From Chloranthus sessilifolius (taxonomy: Eukaryota > Streptophyta > Magnoliopsida > Chloranthales > Chloranthaceae), in assembly GCA_021018995.1 (NCBI GenBank), contig CM037585.1, positions 84,792,646 through 84,856,645 of the forward strand: 64,000 nucleotides of DNA. The letters are read 5' to 3'. The position numbers were made by a program, and so were the translations under genes. The notes under the pieces are model-generated. The model saw only the letters and a list, made by a program, of their open reading frames with translations. It made no database searches and was not told the origin of the DNA. The first letter of the stretch is position 1. Each line of letters begins with the position of its first letter. This document shows positions 20,401-32,250 of the stretch, in pieces.

Positions 20401-21263
20401 AGCCTATGCTAAATTCCCCAAGGACTTGTGCACTCAAAAGAGGAAGGCAAGGATCCATTTGTCTAATAAGGTCTTTGCAGCTGAGAAAGTCAAATTGATT
20501 TTGTCTATAGCTACACCAGCTAAGCTTCAAGACCTAGGTGTACCTACCATCCCCTGCATCATAGGAAACTACACCATAGGCAGAGCTCTCTTAGACTTGG
20601 AACTAGTGTTAACCTGCTGCCATACTCAGTGTATGAACAGATGGGTTTATGGGAGCTAAAACCAACACCTATTGTCCTCCAACTGGCTGACAGGTTTGTG
20701 AGAAAGCATACGGGAATTGTTAAAGATGTGCTGGTGGGGGTGGATAAATTCTTCTAACCTATTGACTTTTTGGTATTGGACATGGAACCTTTCAAATATA
20801 GCACCCCAATTACTATTATCTTGGGCAGGCCATTTCTGACCACAATCAATGCTTGCATTCAATGTAAGTCTGGGGCAATGGAAGCCACTTTTGGAAACAA
20901 GAAAGTGAAGCTGAATGTGTACAATGCTGTCAAGCAGCCTCAGCTGGACAATGAGGATTGCTTTGTATTTGATGTACTAGAGGACTTGATAGAAGAAAAT
21001 TTATCCAATCTGCTAGATTGAGATAAAATTTATGATGAATTTGAACATGTGTGGACTGAGGTTTTTGAGGAGGAGGCCCCAACTTACATTGTTGAATAAA
21101 GAAACACATTGGATCCTTCAGTGGGCCTAGTGCAACACTCTATATGGAGACCCACATTGCTGCCCCTACCTCAACCCTCCATGGCACCTTTGATGCCTTC
21201 AATAGTTAGTCCACCAGATCTACAGCTTAAGCAACTGTCAGCATCTTTAAGATACGCTTTCAT
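20401..21263 (+). pseudogene. Element E protease and pre-RT remnant
   Basis: The protease region includes VPTIPCIIGNYTIGRALLDL, where the catalytic D-L-G-A/T-S stretch is lost to a frameshift (about 20600). Then come FLVLDMEPFKY, IILGRPFLTTINACIQ and MEATFGNKKVKLNVYNA (20770-21021). The pre-RT segment (21109-21263) has PQPSMAPLMPSIVSPPDLQLKQL and SLRYAF, the same block as in element F before RT. The sequence then jumps to env-like coding. So the deletion removed everything from the start of RT to inside the env-like gene. Confidence 0.82.
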
Positions 21264-21512
21264 GGGGACACAACTATTATTGGAAAGGCATTGGGAATTC
21301 CAGCTATTTATGACCCAGCCTATAATTTGGGGACTCCACTCATTGCCTCCATCACTAAGATTGCACAGAAGCTGAGTAATGGAAATAAAACTTCTGAGGA
21401 CTCACTCATGAGGAGTGACTTTAGTCCCAACTTATTATTTATGGATAATGTTATGAGGAAGAATATTTTTATAGTTACGTACTAGCAAGAGGGAAGGCAC
21501 CGCATAGCAGAT
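21264..21512 (+). pseudogene. Element E env-like gene, part 1
   Basis: The frame reads GTTIIGKALGIPAIYD, IASITKIAQKLSNGNK and NVMRKNIFIVTY. This fits the post-pol 'putative plant transposon protein' domain (PF20167) of Athila elements, which has a G-x-x-I..lgiP motif at this point. The N-terminus is lost at the deletion junction. Element F inserted at 21513, and coding resumes at 34332. Confidence 0.6.
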
Positions 21513-23610
21513 TCTTGAGGAAATGGAGTGTTTTGATTTAGTGTGTAACAAAATAAAATCAAATCAAAAGAAAGGATGGATTTAGCACAACTACAATCTC
21601 CTAGACTTGCAAGATACAGGGCTATTTCAGTATGTTTTATAGGTAAGTAAGGGTATGTCCACAGGGAAAATGTGAATAAGCTATGATGGATCTCCAGATC
21701 TACAATAGATCTGGTACTCTATCCTACTTTAAGCTACTCTAAAATATGAGAGAGGAGAGGATTTTGGGTTTTTGTCACTATAAACTACAGATTTTGAATG
21801 CAGTTGATCCAGAGCTTAAGAGAGCACAGAAGTGAAGAAAAATGGATTAAAAATCAAAAGGATGAAGATCAGTAGCTAGGGATTGGATATTTCACTGAAA
21901 ATTGACTAAATCAAAGGCAATGCTTAGATCAGATTTGTAACAATCCTTCATCTAGCTACAAGCTCCCCACATTTTACCCCAGCAGATGCGTGGTACAAGA
22001 AGCCAATCTCAACCAAAGAATTGAAGCAATCCTAAGGCTATGATCTATCCACTTTAATGGTCACAGACCATCTCAGAGATTGTCCCAACATATCAAAGCA
22101 ATCCTAAGGCTATGATCTATCCACTTTAATGGTCACAGACCATCCCAAAGGTTATCTTCAGCCAATGGTTTTAATTAGAACAAGTTAACCATTGTAGATG
22201 CTGTGAATGCCAGGCTACAAGCTCCCCAGTTCTGGCTGGCTCACAGGAGTATCCAAACTAAGGAAATCAAATATGAATAAATGAAATCTAGCTCATAATT
22301 AACTCTAAAACCCATAATTCCATTATAATGCTATTACTTATAATGATGTGCTCAGATCTACAATCTGTGCCACATCCGATCCCTCACAAAGCCTCTGAAA
22401 CTCTCAATTACATATCATACCCTTACCCTAGCTACTAAAGAGGTTTTTTGCCAACCATCATTGGCCAATGGCGAGGAAGAAGGAGGAATAGAGAGGGAAA
22501 AATTGGAAGAAAAAATGAATTCGATCTCGGCTCTGCTCTCTCAATATTTGAATGCCTTTCAATGTTGTTGCTCCTCTATTTATACCTTTTTCTCATATCT
22601 ATTTCAACCAATTAGAATTCAAAAGAATAATGCAGTTATGCTGATATGGCTAATCCCTCTGTTAGAGGCTTTCCTCCTATTGGTCCACAACTGACAAGTA
22701 CATGTGAGGTAGTTAGAGTTCCCACTCATGCTCAGTTGAATACCAAAAATACCCCCACGGGTCCCTGTCGTGCCTTGGAGCGTGTCTACAAAATCTGGAA
22801 CTTGTGACTACTGAACAAGGGTCATTGGAAGTTCCCGGAATGAATCTCGAGAGGTTTTAAGAGATTTTCGATGGGTTCTCAGTCTATATGCTCAGCCTTT
22901 CGATAGGTTTGGGATAAACCTTTCGCTGGGTTGAAGTGTACTCATCGCTAGGATCAGGTTCTCTCGACAGGTTTGAAGTAGCTCCCGAAACCCTCTGTTC
23001 AGTTCTTCCATCATCCTGTCGACTTGGTGAAGTGATCGACATGTTGGGAATCATCTCGATAGGTACTGGAGGATCCTGTCGAAAGCTTCTCTCATTCTAC
23101 TTGATAGGTTCATTTGAACCTCGCGACTTCCACTACACCTTCAGCTAAGGTGTTGGCAAGATTCTTTCTTTCTGCAATCACAACCTATCGATAGGCAGCT
23201 GAAACCTTGCGATAGCTTATTGGATCCTCTTGGCAGCTTCTTCGTTGACTTTCCTCAGCTGGCACCTATTTCTAGTGCACTATCTTCCATTTGTTAGAAC
23301 TCAGCAACCTCTTGATGGGTTCAATCTATCTTCTCTGCAACTGTTCTTGGTCTCAAGGATGACTTGTTAAGCCCATGGCCTTCTCATGAATTTATACAAC
23401 TCTGATTGCTTGATTGACAGGCTTTTGGGCTATTGTGAAACTATGATGAGGAATAGATTGCTTCTTTGGCCTTTTTAGGTGGATATTTGCACTAAGGCTG
23501 AGTTTTATTACTTATCTTCAAAACATCCTTAACACACCTTATTAGTCAATTCAAGGGCCTAAGAAAGGTCGGGTTAGGAGGTGAAAAATGATATTTTTCA
23601 CTACTCAACA
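21513..23610 (-). repeat. Element F 3' LTR
   Basis: About 2,098 bp, matching 32251-34331. On the minus strand it starts TGTTGAGTAGTGAAAAA. It holds the TCGATAGG/GTCGAC word cluster (22860-23240), then a TATA box (GTATAAATAG, 22576-22585), then a 72-bp tandem duplication (22024-22165) containing a GGTC..GACC dyad around TCACA. Confidence 0.92.
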
Positions 23611-23625
23611 CACCCCCAAACCTAA
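23611..23625 (-). promoter_or_regulatory. Polypurine tract of element F
   Basis: On the minus strand CTTAGGTTTGGGGGTG directly precedes the LTR start TGTTGAG. This is the primer for plus-strand DNA. The upstream words GGGACTAGCAAAG are shared with elements D and E. Confidence 0.8.
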
Positions 23626-25751
23626 GCTTTGCTAGTCCCTGAGCAAAAAAGAAATTCAAAACAATTATTGAAAATGAAAAGAAAAATATGCCACTTTTGT
23701 AGGGAACACATATGCATTTAGCATATGCATCAAGCCTTTTAAACCCCTAGGTGATCTCTAGTGGAGGAGTTAAGTCTCCTTACGGTTTTTAGTGAAGTTA
23801 CCCACAAACTTCCCTAATGGTTCAGTTAATGTTAATGCAGCATGTTGAGAACAAAAATCAACTCAAAATGAAATTCATTCCACACCTTGTTCCTTTAAGT
23901 TCAGAAGGTTTTTATCAAAAACACAGTCTTTTAAAAATTGAAATTCTGTTGCATTTCCTTCACAACCAATCAGCTCATGTCAAGGCATTTTATCTGAAAT
24001 TTAATACATAGGTAGCTATCAAATTGATAATGTCTGTTATGATACAACTCCCAACAAACTTAATTTCAGACCCAAAGCTCCCCAGGGCTTGTCCCTCAGA
24101 AGGAAACTAGAAGGGTGCATCAGTTAACTCAGCTCAAGAGCAATTACAGCCCTCAAATAGGATTCCAAGCAGAGCATAGGCATTGCTCTAATTTCTGAAA
24201 TTTTCTAACTCTTTTCACCATAGATAAAACATATCCTTGTCTCCATATGACAGCTCAATCAATTTTAGATCAGTAAGGACTTTTTATTGGGTTGTAATGT
24301 GGCTTATGGGTGAAATTTATAAAGAATAAAAGGGGATAAAAGGATTCAAATGTGAGAAATTAGTAAGGTAAGGAGGCGATTTGTAACTTCTCAACCTTTA
24401 TTTCAGCATAATTTCATCTTCTTTTTAAATTTTTAGAGCCAAAGTGGCCAGCTTCTTCTCTTTTTTTTTTTTTTCAAAATATCTGATGAAATGACTTCAC
24501 TCTTTTGTTTTGCTTTTTCTGTTTTTCTTTTCTTTTTGTATACCTTTCTTTTGTGTTTTTCTCCCTTTTTTTTATGGGCTGGCATGCCACAATTACACAT
24601 CACTCTTGCCTTCACATGTGTTTTCTTCTTCTTGTACCAAATTGTCAAAACTTACTCCTCTAACATCTTCAATTCCTTCACCTTTTCTTCTGAAATCTCA
24701 AAGTGAGGGTCAGGCTGCATCAGGTCATTGAGGTTGTGGGTTAAAAAAAATTTTATTTTATTTTGGGTTTGTATCAAAGAAAAGCTTGAATTTCAATACT
24801 CAAATGGTGTTTATCAAGGGCAGGGCAAAGGGTAAGGATATTTTCAGCTCAAACTGTCCAAGGAATGGCCTTACTTCATTTCTTCAATGTCAAGAATGTT
24901 GTCAAGTTGTTTCAACTTGGATTTGTCTAATTCTAGAGATCAAAGCTGGACCCAGTCAGTTCTTAGAGCAGAAAAATTGCCAAGACACTCTTTAAAAAGA
25001 TAAGTTCTCAGGCCCAAATGTCACTGGGTGTGGTCTTCCATCAAATTTTCTGGAGAGTATCCTCACAGTTCTTCTCTCCTCTCAAGGTCACTAAGTGTTA
25101 ATTTTTGAATAGAAGTTCCTGACAGTTGCTTCATTATAGTGTTAGAGCTGTAACATTATTCCAATGTTAAAAATTTTTTTTTTTTTTTTTTTCAATTTTC
25201 CTAAAAAAATTCAGGTGGGGATTTACTTCATTTTCTTAGTTTTTTATTGAACCTTGTTGCACTACTATTAACTATCCATTGGTAAGGCATACCTTGCCAC
25301 ACCCCCAAACCTATGAGGAGCAGTGTCCCCACTGTGTTAAAGATAAAAGTGGGTGTGCAGCACAGGAAAAAAAACAAAGATACACACAGAAAGAAAAGAA
25401 ATAAAAGACATAAATAGCAAAGAAACTAATGAACACCAGAAAGAAATTGTATTAAAATATATACAGAGAGTATGCACAAGAGCCGAATGAGTACATAAAA
25501 CAAAAAGTAGAAAAGAAAACCTAGACACAGTCTAATATAGACACGACAAAGGTGGCAACGTCCATAGCCTCAAACAAAATATCCCATATAAAAAAAGTTG
25601 TGCTCTTGGCTCAGGGATATCCTCAACTTGCTACCGCTGGAAGAGGAACAACAAACCAGGGGAGGGGATGAGAAGGACGAGGAGGAAGGAAGTTGAGCAG
25701 GTGGTGGATGGGGAGGCGAGGGTGGGGAGAGGAGACAGGGGGTTCTATGTT
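23626..25751 (-). other. 3' non-coding region of element F
   Basis: About 2.1 kb with no supported gene. T- and A-rich tracts lie at 24460-24560, 25170-25200 and 25360-25500. The block at 23697-23769 is conserved among the three Athila families here. Around 25290-25350 the minus strand reads CAGTGGGGACACTG..GGTTTGGGGGTG, an Athila-style second G-rich tract. The env-like domain is missing. Confidence 0.6.
23697..23769 (-). other. Conserved pre-polypurine block, element F copy
   Basis: Minus strand reads CTCCTCCACTAGAGATCACC, then TAGGGGTTTAA, GGCTTGATGCATATGC and TAAATGCATATG. Close copies occur in element E (37968-38045) and element D (57647-57724) at the same place before the 3' LTR. Confidence 0.7.
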
Positions 25752-25925
25752 CTATTTTTTCTTCTTCCTCTTATCCTTTTTCATCTCTTCCTGGGCTAGA
25801 ATCTGTTGCACCTCCTCAAATTCATCCCACAGGAATTGCAGTGGGTCTGTCTCCTTAAGTGGTGGAGCGTCCAACCAGATTGGGTGGAATTTGTTTGGCT
25901 TATCGATGGGTTTGTCATCCGCCAT
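25752..25925 (-). CDS. 57-codon ORF at the env position of element F
   Basis: ATG at 25925, stop TAG at 25752-25754. It starts MADDKPIDKP, has an acidic middle (FLWDEFEEVQQIL) and ends in a lysine run. It follows a TATA-like box (25991-26000) and the internal word cluster (26316-26418). It occupies the place of the env-like gene of Athila elements and is probably the N-terminal stub of it, or a small remnant. No domain recognised. Coding status uncertain. Confidence 0.4.
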   Translation of the reverse strand: MADDKPIDKPNKFHPIWLDAPPLKETDPLQFLWDEFEEVQQILAQEEMKKDKRKKKK

Positions 25926-25990
25926 GATTGGAAGTGGAAAGGAACTTACAAAGTCGATAGAGAATGAGTACCACGAAGGGGGACAGACCT

Positions 25991-26000
25991 GCTATTTAAA
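25991..26000 (-). promoter_or_regulatory. TATA-like box before the element F post-pol ORF
   Basis: Minus-strand TTTAAATAGC about 65 bp before the ATG at 25925. Confidence 0.35.
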
Positions 26001-26315
26001 AGGTGAGGTAGCTGGAATAGGGATCGTCAGAATAAATGGTCATATTTTTTCAAAGCTTAAATGTTAAAATGATGGTGGCAATAAATGGTATGACGATGGC
26101 GGTAAGCATGGCATGTCGTGTGAATTATTATGGGGAATGACACCGTGGAGTGCATGCTTGACTATTTTTAGCCACGGGGTTTAATGAGAGGAGATAAGAG
26201 GAATTAATACTCAGACACAGAGGAGGGAAATGCTGCTGAGTCCTCTTGAGGGGTACATGGAGCCATTCTACCGGTATTCTAATCCTATCAAGAATTACAA
26301 AGGAGGACCCTTAGA

Positions 26316-26418
26316 TCTTATCGACAGACAATGATTCACCTGTAAAACCCGTCGATACATTCCTTTAGAGCTTTTGGAACCTGTCGACAAGCAGCCCAAA
26401 CCTTCTCGACAGGATATA
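26316..26418 (-). promoter_or_regulatory. Internal TCGACA word cluster of element F
   Basis: Four copies in about 100 bp: TATCGACAGAC, CCGTCGATAC, CCTGTCGACAAG and TCTCGACAGG. The stretch 26378-26395 (AACCTGTCGACAAGCAGC) matches the 5' LTR at 33924-33941 in 17 of 18 bases. It lies after integrase and before the 57-codon ORF, about 390 bp from its start. Confidence 0.7.
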
Positions 26419-26654
26419 AATCAATGCAAATAGGCCTATATCCTGTCCCACGACCATGCTACACATCCCTTAGTCAACTCAGGAAGTTCCCAGCCCCAAG
26501 TCAGTCTATGACGGACACCTGATATGTACGTACTCATACTAATCCTAATGACTCTGCGAAATAGTAGTAGCACACCAAAGCAGCAACTATGATTCATATG
26601 ATACATTGTTGAGAATCAGTTAAGTAATGGAGGATCTTGAAGGGAAATGGTCAG

Positions 26655-27760
26655 TGTGGGCTCGACATTTTCAACAAAAGGCTTGAGCCTCTGACCATTT
26701 ACATTCATGATCCTGCCATTGTTGGGAACCTTAATATCAACTGCTCCAGATGGGAATACATGCTCAACTATGTATGTAGGGTCCTTCCCATCTAGATTTC
26801 AATTTTCCCGAGAAAATTTTTAGCTTAGAGTTGAAAATCCATACCTTACAGCCAACAATGAACTCTTTTCTTAACAATTGCTTGTCAAAGAAGACCTTGG
26901 TTTTCTCCTTATAAATTCTTGCATTGAAATAAGCGTCCAACCTCAGCTCATCCAACTCAGATAGTTGGAGTTTCCTCTGAATGCCAGCAGAAGTTAAGTC
27001 AGTATTCAAAGCATTAATGGCCCAATATGCCCTGTGCTCAAGCTCCACTGGTAAATGACATGCCTTGCCATATACCAGCCGAAAATGAGACATCCCGATG
27101 GGGGTCTTGTAAGCAGTTTTACAAGCCCATAAACCATCAGGTAGCTTCAGAAACCAATCCTTCTGATCCACTCTTACTGTTTTCTCCAAAATATGTTTGA
27201 TCTCTCTGTTAGAAATCTCCACCTGCCCACTGGTTTGTGGGTGGTATGGGGTGGCAACTCTGTGTGTCACAGAGTTCTTTCTAAGGAGGTTCTCAAACTA
27301 TTCATTGCAGAAATTGCTTCCCCCATCACTGATGATGGCTCTGGGGGTGCCAAACCTAGAGAAAATGTTGTTCTTTAAAAAGTTGAGGACAACCTTCTGT
27401 TCATTAGTTCCTGTGGCTATGGCCTCGACCCATTTGGACACATAGTCCACAACCACAATAATATAATTATAACCATGGGAAGGAGGGAATGGGCCGATAA
27501 AGTCTATCCCCCAAACATCAAAAAGCTCAACCACAAGAATGGGTTGCAAGGGCATGGAATTTCGTGTGGAAATACTCCCCATTTGTTGGCATCTAGAACA
27601 GGCTTTGCAGTGTTGAAAGGCATCCTTGAAAAGAATGGGCTAATAGAAGCCACTTTGAAGCACCTTTACAGCAGTTTTGTTGCCACTTAAATGGCCTCCG
27701 CAAGCCTGTTCATGGCACAGTCAGAATGTTTTTAAATTCAATTTCAGGCGCACATCTTCT
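26655..27760 (-). pseudogene. Element F integrase
   Basis: Minus strand. HHCC finger (CHEQACGGHLSGNK, then [11 protein letters not shown]). DDE core: [22 protein letters not shown] and [12 protein letters not shown], so the three acidic residues are present. The C-terminal region has [24 protein letters not shown], then NGRIMNVNGQRLKPF up to about 26660, the usual Athila integrase tail. Breaks: TAG at a Trp codon in the finger (near 27643), TAG at a Gln codon (27298-27300) and a frame change near 26800. Otherwise this is the best-preserved integrase in the window. Confidence 0.9.
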
Positions 27761-27814
27761 TACCACTTGGTCTCCACAATATTTAAAAAGGTAAGGATCC
27801 TCCCACATGTAATA

Positions 27815-29707
27815 TCAAATCTGTGAGAACAATAGATTCTTATCATCCTTGTTCCAATGTGTGAGAATTTTACCTACAACTGGGAAGGAATCATTGATGG
27901 GCAAGCTCTCTTGTTCAGCAGTTGGGATCCTGGATAGGTGGTCTACTACCACATTCTCAACCCCCTTCTTGCCCTTGATCTCTAAATTAAATTCCTGCAA
28001 AAGATAATTCCATCTTATCAGTCTGGCTTTGATATCTTTTTTAGACAAGAGATATTTTAGGGCTGAGTGGTCAGTAAACACAATGGTCTTAGATCCCAAC
28101 ACATATGATCGAAATTTCTCCAAAGCAAATACAATAGCCAACAACTCCTTTTCAGTTGTCGTATAGTTCAGCTGGGCATCAACCATTGATTTGCTTGCAT
28201 AAGCCACTACACTTGGTGCCTTGTCTTTTCTTTGTCCCAAGACTGCACCAATAGCAAAGTCTGATGCATCACACATCAGCTCGAATGGAAAGGAGAAATC
28301 AGGAGCTTGTAAAATGGGAGCAGTAGTCAAACATGTCTTTAGCAATTCAAAGGCAGCCAAACATTCATTACTAAATTCAAATGGAACCTCCTGGCACAAC
28401 AGGTGGCAAAGAGGTTTGGAAATTTTACTGAAATCTTTGATGAACCTTTGATAGAAACCAGCATGACCCAGAAATGACCTGACTTGCTTGACAATTTTAG
28501 GTGGGGGTAGATGTGCAATTAAGTCAATTTTAGCTTGATCAACATCTATCCCTTTGTGGGAGACAACATGCCCTAAGACAGTGCCTTGAGTCACCATGAA
28601 GTGACTCTTTTCCCAACTTAAGACTACGTTAGTTTCTTCACATCTTTGCAACACCAAGCGAAGGTGTTGTAAGCATTGACTGAAATCATCCCCATAAATG
28701 GAAAAATGATCCATAAAAATTTCAAAGAACTGATCAATCATGTCAGAGAAAATAGCATACATACAACTTTGCAAGGTGGCAGGTGCATTACATAGTCCAA
28801 ATGGCATCCTTCTGTATGCAAAGGTTCCAAAGGGGCATGTAAAGGTTGTTTTCTCTTGATCCTATGGGTATATAGGGATATGATTGTATCCTAGATAACC
28901 ATCAAGAAAATAATAAAATGCCTTGCCTGCCAGCTTATCCAAGATTTGATCAATGAATAGCAATGGGAAATGGTCTTTGCTGGTTTTCTCATTAAGCTTT
29001 TTGTAATCTATACACACCCTCCAACCAATGGTCAGTCTGGTTGAGATTAGCTCTCCTGAGTTTGCTTGATGCCACCTGGGTAGGTGCCAGGTGGCATCAA
29101 GCACCACCTGGGTAGGTGCCACCCATTGAGTAGGTGCCACCCATTGAGAATCTGAAATGGGGTAAATGACCCCAACATCTAACAGCTTGACAACTTCTTT
29201 CATGACAACATCCTGCATGTGTGGGTTCAATTTCCTTTGCATCTCTTTAGAAGGTTTAGAACCCTCTTCAAGATGAATCCTGTGCATGTACACAGCAGGA
29301 TTTATACCTCCATGATCTGTAATAGTCCACCCTATTGCTCTCTTATGCTTCCTCAGCACACAAAGCAGTTCTTCCTCTTGCTCAAGAGTGAGGGAGGAAG
29401 AAATTATGACTGGCAATTTCTTATTATCTGCTAGGAAAGCATACTTTAAAGATTTTGGGAGCTGCTTCAGCTCCACATCTGGGTGACTGATGAGTGAAGG
29501 CAGTAGGGGTGCCTTAGAAGGTGGTGGAAGAGATAACAAAGTTGGTTTCCCTGGGTGATACTTTGCTGGCTCCACTTCAGAATTTACAATTTGCACTTGC
29601 TCAAGCTCAGAGGTGAAGGCTTTCTCTTCCATAGTTTCCTTCCAAACTTCATCAAAAACATCAAACAGATCATTATTGAGTAGAAGTTGGGGTGGAGTTT
29701 CTTCCAC
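27815..29707 (-). pseudogene. Element F reverse transcriptase and RNase H
   Basis: Nearly intact. [42 protein letters not shown], catalytic [11 protein letters not shown] and [18 protein letters not shown]. RNase [35 protein letters not shown] and [15 protein letters not shown]. One stop lies at 28862. In the RT fingers, after SDSQWVAPTQ, the usual short loop is replaced by sequence copied from its surroundings, with a 14-bp hairpin (29065-29101) and an 18-bp direct repeat (29112-29148). The frame stays open through it. RNase H catalytic Asp and Glu are present. Confidence 0.93.
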
Positions 29708-30200
29708 TAACTCATCCAGCAGCTTAATGGAAAAACAGTCCTCATTATCTAAATCGGACTAATGAGCTGCATTATACACATTCAATTAGACTTTCATATT
29801 ACCAAAGGTTACTTCCATGACTCCTGATCTATATTGAATGCATGCATTGGCAGTGGCCAAGAAAGGTCTGCCCAAAATCACAGGGATGGAAGTAGCACAC
29901 TTACTCGACTCCATATCTAACACTAGAAAATCAGCAGGATAAAAGAATTTGTCAATCCCAACGAAGACATCTTCTATGATGCCCACAGACTTCCTTTCAG
30001 ATGTGTCAGCTAGTTATGAGACCACATGTATGGGCTTCAACTCACCTAAGCCCAACTTCTCATATACTAAATATGGAAGTAAATTCACACTAGCTCTCAG
30101 ATCTAATAAGGGTTTTTCAATGGTATGATCCCCAATCATGCAGGGGATAGTGGGAACTCTAGGGTCTTAGAGCTTGGTTAGGGTTGCTATAGTCAAGATT
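29708..30200 (-). pseudogene. Element F protease
   Basis: Minus strand reads VPTIPCMIGDHTIEKPLLDL, then R-A-S-V-N-L-L-P-Y. The catalytic D-L-G-A-S has Arg in place of the essential Gly. Next are KSVGIIEDVFVGIDKFFYP, ADFLVLDME and IPVILGRPFLATANACIQ. Stops lie near 29783 and 30015. The enzyme would be inactive even without the stops. Confidence 0.85.
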
Positions 30201-31960
30201 TGGTTCACTTCTGCTGAAAAGACTTTCTTAGATAGGTGAATCACCGATTGTCTTTTGTGGGTGCAAAGATCTTTTAAAAACTTGGCATAGGCTAGCACTT
30301 GCTTGATTGCGTCAAGTAAAGGCAGGTTGATCTTTACTTGCTTAAAGGTTTCCATCATTTCCTCTACTTTGGCATTTCCCTTGTCAAAAGGAGAAGCTGC
30401 TTTTAAAGCATTGGAAAATGGCAAATGGGGGGCTGGTCTCCCATTTGCAGCCTTAGCCAACTCATCAAATTTTTCTTTATTTTTATTTTCAAATTTTTCT
30501 TCTTTTTTTTCATTTTTCTATTAGGGAGCATTAACATCCCCGCTATTCAAACTGGACTGCTCCTGCTGTACATTCAGTGGAACTGCTTCATCTTCTGTCT
30601 CTAGAATTTTCAAAGGCCCACAGCCTACCTGATTGTCCACCAGCCTTCCACTTCTCAATGTGGTGACAGATTTAGCTTCCTCATGAGAAGAACATACTTT
30701 AGCTACCACATATTGTCTCTTTAGATTGTCTATGGGCTGACTAGGCAGCCTACCTTCCTCTCTCTTTGTCAATGCATTAGATAGTTGACCAAGATGGTCT
30801 TCTATAATTTTGATGCTCTGGCTATGAGAGTGGACAGTTTGGGACAAAGAGCCTAAGTTCTACAATGAGGCAAGAACTTGCTCTTTAAAAGAGGGTGTTC
30901 TAGAAGCTAAAGTTGGGGCATTTGGTTATACAGGCTGAACCATAGGCTGAGCCATAGGTTGCTGGTATTGGATCCTTGGAATAAAATTCTGTTGATTAGT
31001 TTAGGGAGCAGGATTAAAAGGCATTTGCTGCTATGGTTGCTGATAGAACTGATGTTGGAACTGCTGCTGCTGGTTTTGGATTTGAGCATTATCTTGCTTC
31101 CACATCAGGTTAGGGTGGTTCCTCCAGGAATAACCAACAGTTGGTTGTTGACCATAAGATTGAGCAGCAACCACATGTTCCATTACCAATTCTGGAAATT
31201 GCCCAGCAGAGGGGCAATCCTGGAAGGGATGAGTATGAGATTGGTAGCTAGGACATGCCTCTCCCACACTAGCAACTAATGGAGACAGCCTCTCCTGCAT
31301 CATGTTCTCTAGCTTTTGAGTTAAGCTGGTTACCTTTCTCTCCAAATCACTATACCCACCAATTTCATACACTTTTCCTCTTGTTGTGTTCTCCCTTAAC
31401 ATTCCTCCTGGGGTGTTCACATCCCTAGCAAGAGACTCTTACTGGTAATGAATTTTCACTAATAACATCAAACAATTCCCATGCTTCCTCAGCAGTTTTA
31501 TGAAGGTATGTGCGTCCATAAGAAGCATCCACCATATTTCTACTTTTTGAGTCAATTCCTTGATAGAAACTTTAGATAAGTTGCCCTTCAGGAATTTGGT
31601 GGTGGGGGCACTGCCTCAACAGCTCCTTGAATCTCTCCCATGCCTCATGGAACCCTCCAGTTGGGAGTTGAGAAAATGAGAGGATATTCTTCCTCAATTG
31701 ACTGGTTTTAGACATAGGGAAGAATTTAGCTAGGAATTGGCTTTGCATGTCATCCCAAGAGTTGATACTGTTAGGGGGAAGCAAAGATAATCAGGCCCTG
31801 GCTTTGTCCTTTAATGAAAAAGGAAATAGCCTAAGCTTGGTGGCTTCTGGCCCTAGTCCTGTGATGTTAAAGGTGGTATACAACGCAAGGAATTCATCCA
31901 CGTGCTTGAATGGGTCCTCTTTGCTCAAGCCATGGAAAGAAGGCAAGATACAATTCACAA
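30167..31960 (-). pseudogene. Element F gag, N-terminally truncated
   Basis: Starts at about FHGLSKEDPFKHVDEFLALY (31940). The usual 60 or so residues before this are missing. Then come LRLFPFSLKDKARA, FLAKFFPMSKTSQLRKNI, FHEAWERFKELLRQCPHHQIP, a Gln-rich stretch and EEAKSVTTLRSGRLVDNQVG. The end (30167-30460) is LPFSNALKAASPFDKGN and FKQVKINLPLLDAIKQV. Stops occur between the open pieces. Related to element E gag. Confidence 0.88.
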
Positions 31961-32225
31961 CAAATACAACAACCAGGAACAAGTACAAACAGCTAATCAA
32001 TCTACAAATGCACAGATCAGAAAAATAATAAAGGAGTAAAGAGATGCAAACTTTAGCACAACCTTTAGCGCAATGCATAGAGCACCACAGATTCAGATCT
32101 GAAAAGAAAATCAAGCTACAAAATACTACAGGAACAATTAGTCAAACACTAAATAAGTAATCACAATTACAAATCTAAAAAAAAATTAGAAAGAAAACTT
32201 AGATCTACCATGTTTGGATCACATG

Positions 32226-32244
32226 ATCCCCGGCAGCAGCGCCA
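32226..32244 (-). promoter_or_regulatory. Primer binding site of element F (tRNA-Asp type)
   Basis: Minus strand TGGCGCTGCTGCCGGGGAT, two mismatches from the tRNA-Asp complement, six bases from the LTR end at 32251. Confidence 0.85.
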
Positions 32245-32250
32245 AAAAGT

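Noticed and set aside
27193-27690. Plus-strand frames over the element F integrase
   Set aside because: Antisense shadows of a clearly conserved integrase on the minus strand.
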